Below, piece after piece: positions 29,146-29,148 of a stretch of DNA of 29,148 bases (position 1 is its first letter; the number at the start of each line of letters is the position of its first letter). The notes beneath the pieces were generated by a model. It did no database searches and was not told the origin of the DNA. It saw only the letters and a program-made list of their open reading frames with translations. The stretch is from a virus: IMG/VR virus record IMGVR_UViG_3300048928_000208, positions 1-29,148 of that record; one strand, 5' to 3'. A program made the translations under genes and the position numbers.

Positions 29146-29148
29146 AGC

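Noticed and set aside
1-29148. tRNA, rRNA, CRISPR arrays and insertion sequences
   Set aside because: I looked for cloverleaf-type stems, regular repeat-spacer arrays, and transposase motifs or terminal inverted repeats, and saw none.

Overview
This window is a temperate tailed-phage genome segment (prophage or free phage), high in G+C. The gene families present (DUF4054, DUF2184 capsid, Gp24-like cement, DUF2213 protease-scaffold, DUF2312/GapR-like, ERF, DUF2335) suggest an alphaproteobacterial host, probably a sphingomonad. The host assignment is an inference from protein style. No rRNA, tRNA, CRISPR array or insertion sequence was seen.

Left arm (minus strand, about 1-16.6 kb, transcribed right to left). 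It starts at a Cro-like gene (16621) and passes through a LexA-type DNA-binding domain protein, small regulators, a GapR-like protein, a RusA resolvase and replication-type proteins. It then reaches TerS, six small genes, TerL, a portal fused to an Acb1-like 2H phosphoesterase, a minor head protein, a DUF2213 protease-scaffold, a cement protein and the major capsid protein. Most genes are coupled by 1-8 nt start/stop overlaps, so it looks like one operon of about 15.6 kb. After the small gene 3' of the capsid gene come a terminator, a noncoding AT-rich spacer with a second strong terminator, and a candidate promoter carrying a 12-bp palindrome. This promoter leads into the head-tail connector gene (DUF4054) and the next morphogenesis genes, which lie off the window.

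Immunity region (16.6-18.4 kb). A repressor with an XRE helix-turn-helix and no peptidase domain (16706, plus) diverges from the Cro-like gene. Two accessory genes follow the repressor and end at a rho-independent terminator; one encodes a DUF2335 membrane protein. Two early promoters, PR (minus) and PL (plus), have the same architecture. Each has TTGACG, a 17-bp spacer holding a 15-bp GGGACA-n3-TGTCCC palindrome, and a second palindrome just upstream of the -35 with 23-bp centre spacing. These are the phage's oR and oL equivalents.

Right arm (plus strand, 18.4-29 kb). The PL operon encodes two HNH proteins, small membrane proteins, ERF annealase, a coiled-coil protein, SSB, a Ref/DUF968-like nuclease, a NinB/DUF1367-like protein, an HNH-AP2 homing-type endonuclease, a RecD/Dda-like helicase, several small unknowns, a Lar-like zinc ribbon, a DNA methyltransferase, an excisionase-like protein and a tyrosine integrase. 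Together these give recombination-dependent replication, DNA protection and lysogeny functions. The most notable items are the portal-Acb1 fusion, the duplicated operator-promoter module with a predicted leaderless cro-like mRNA, the accessory genes in the immunity region, and a 188-nt out-of-frame gene overlap.
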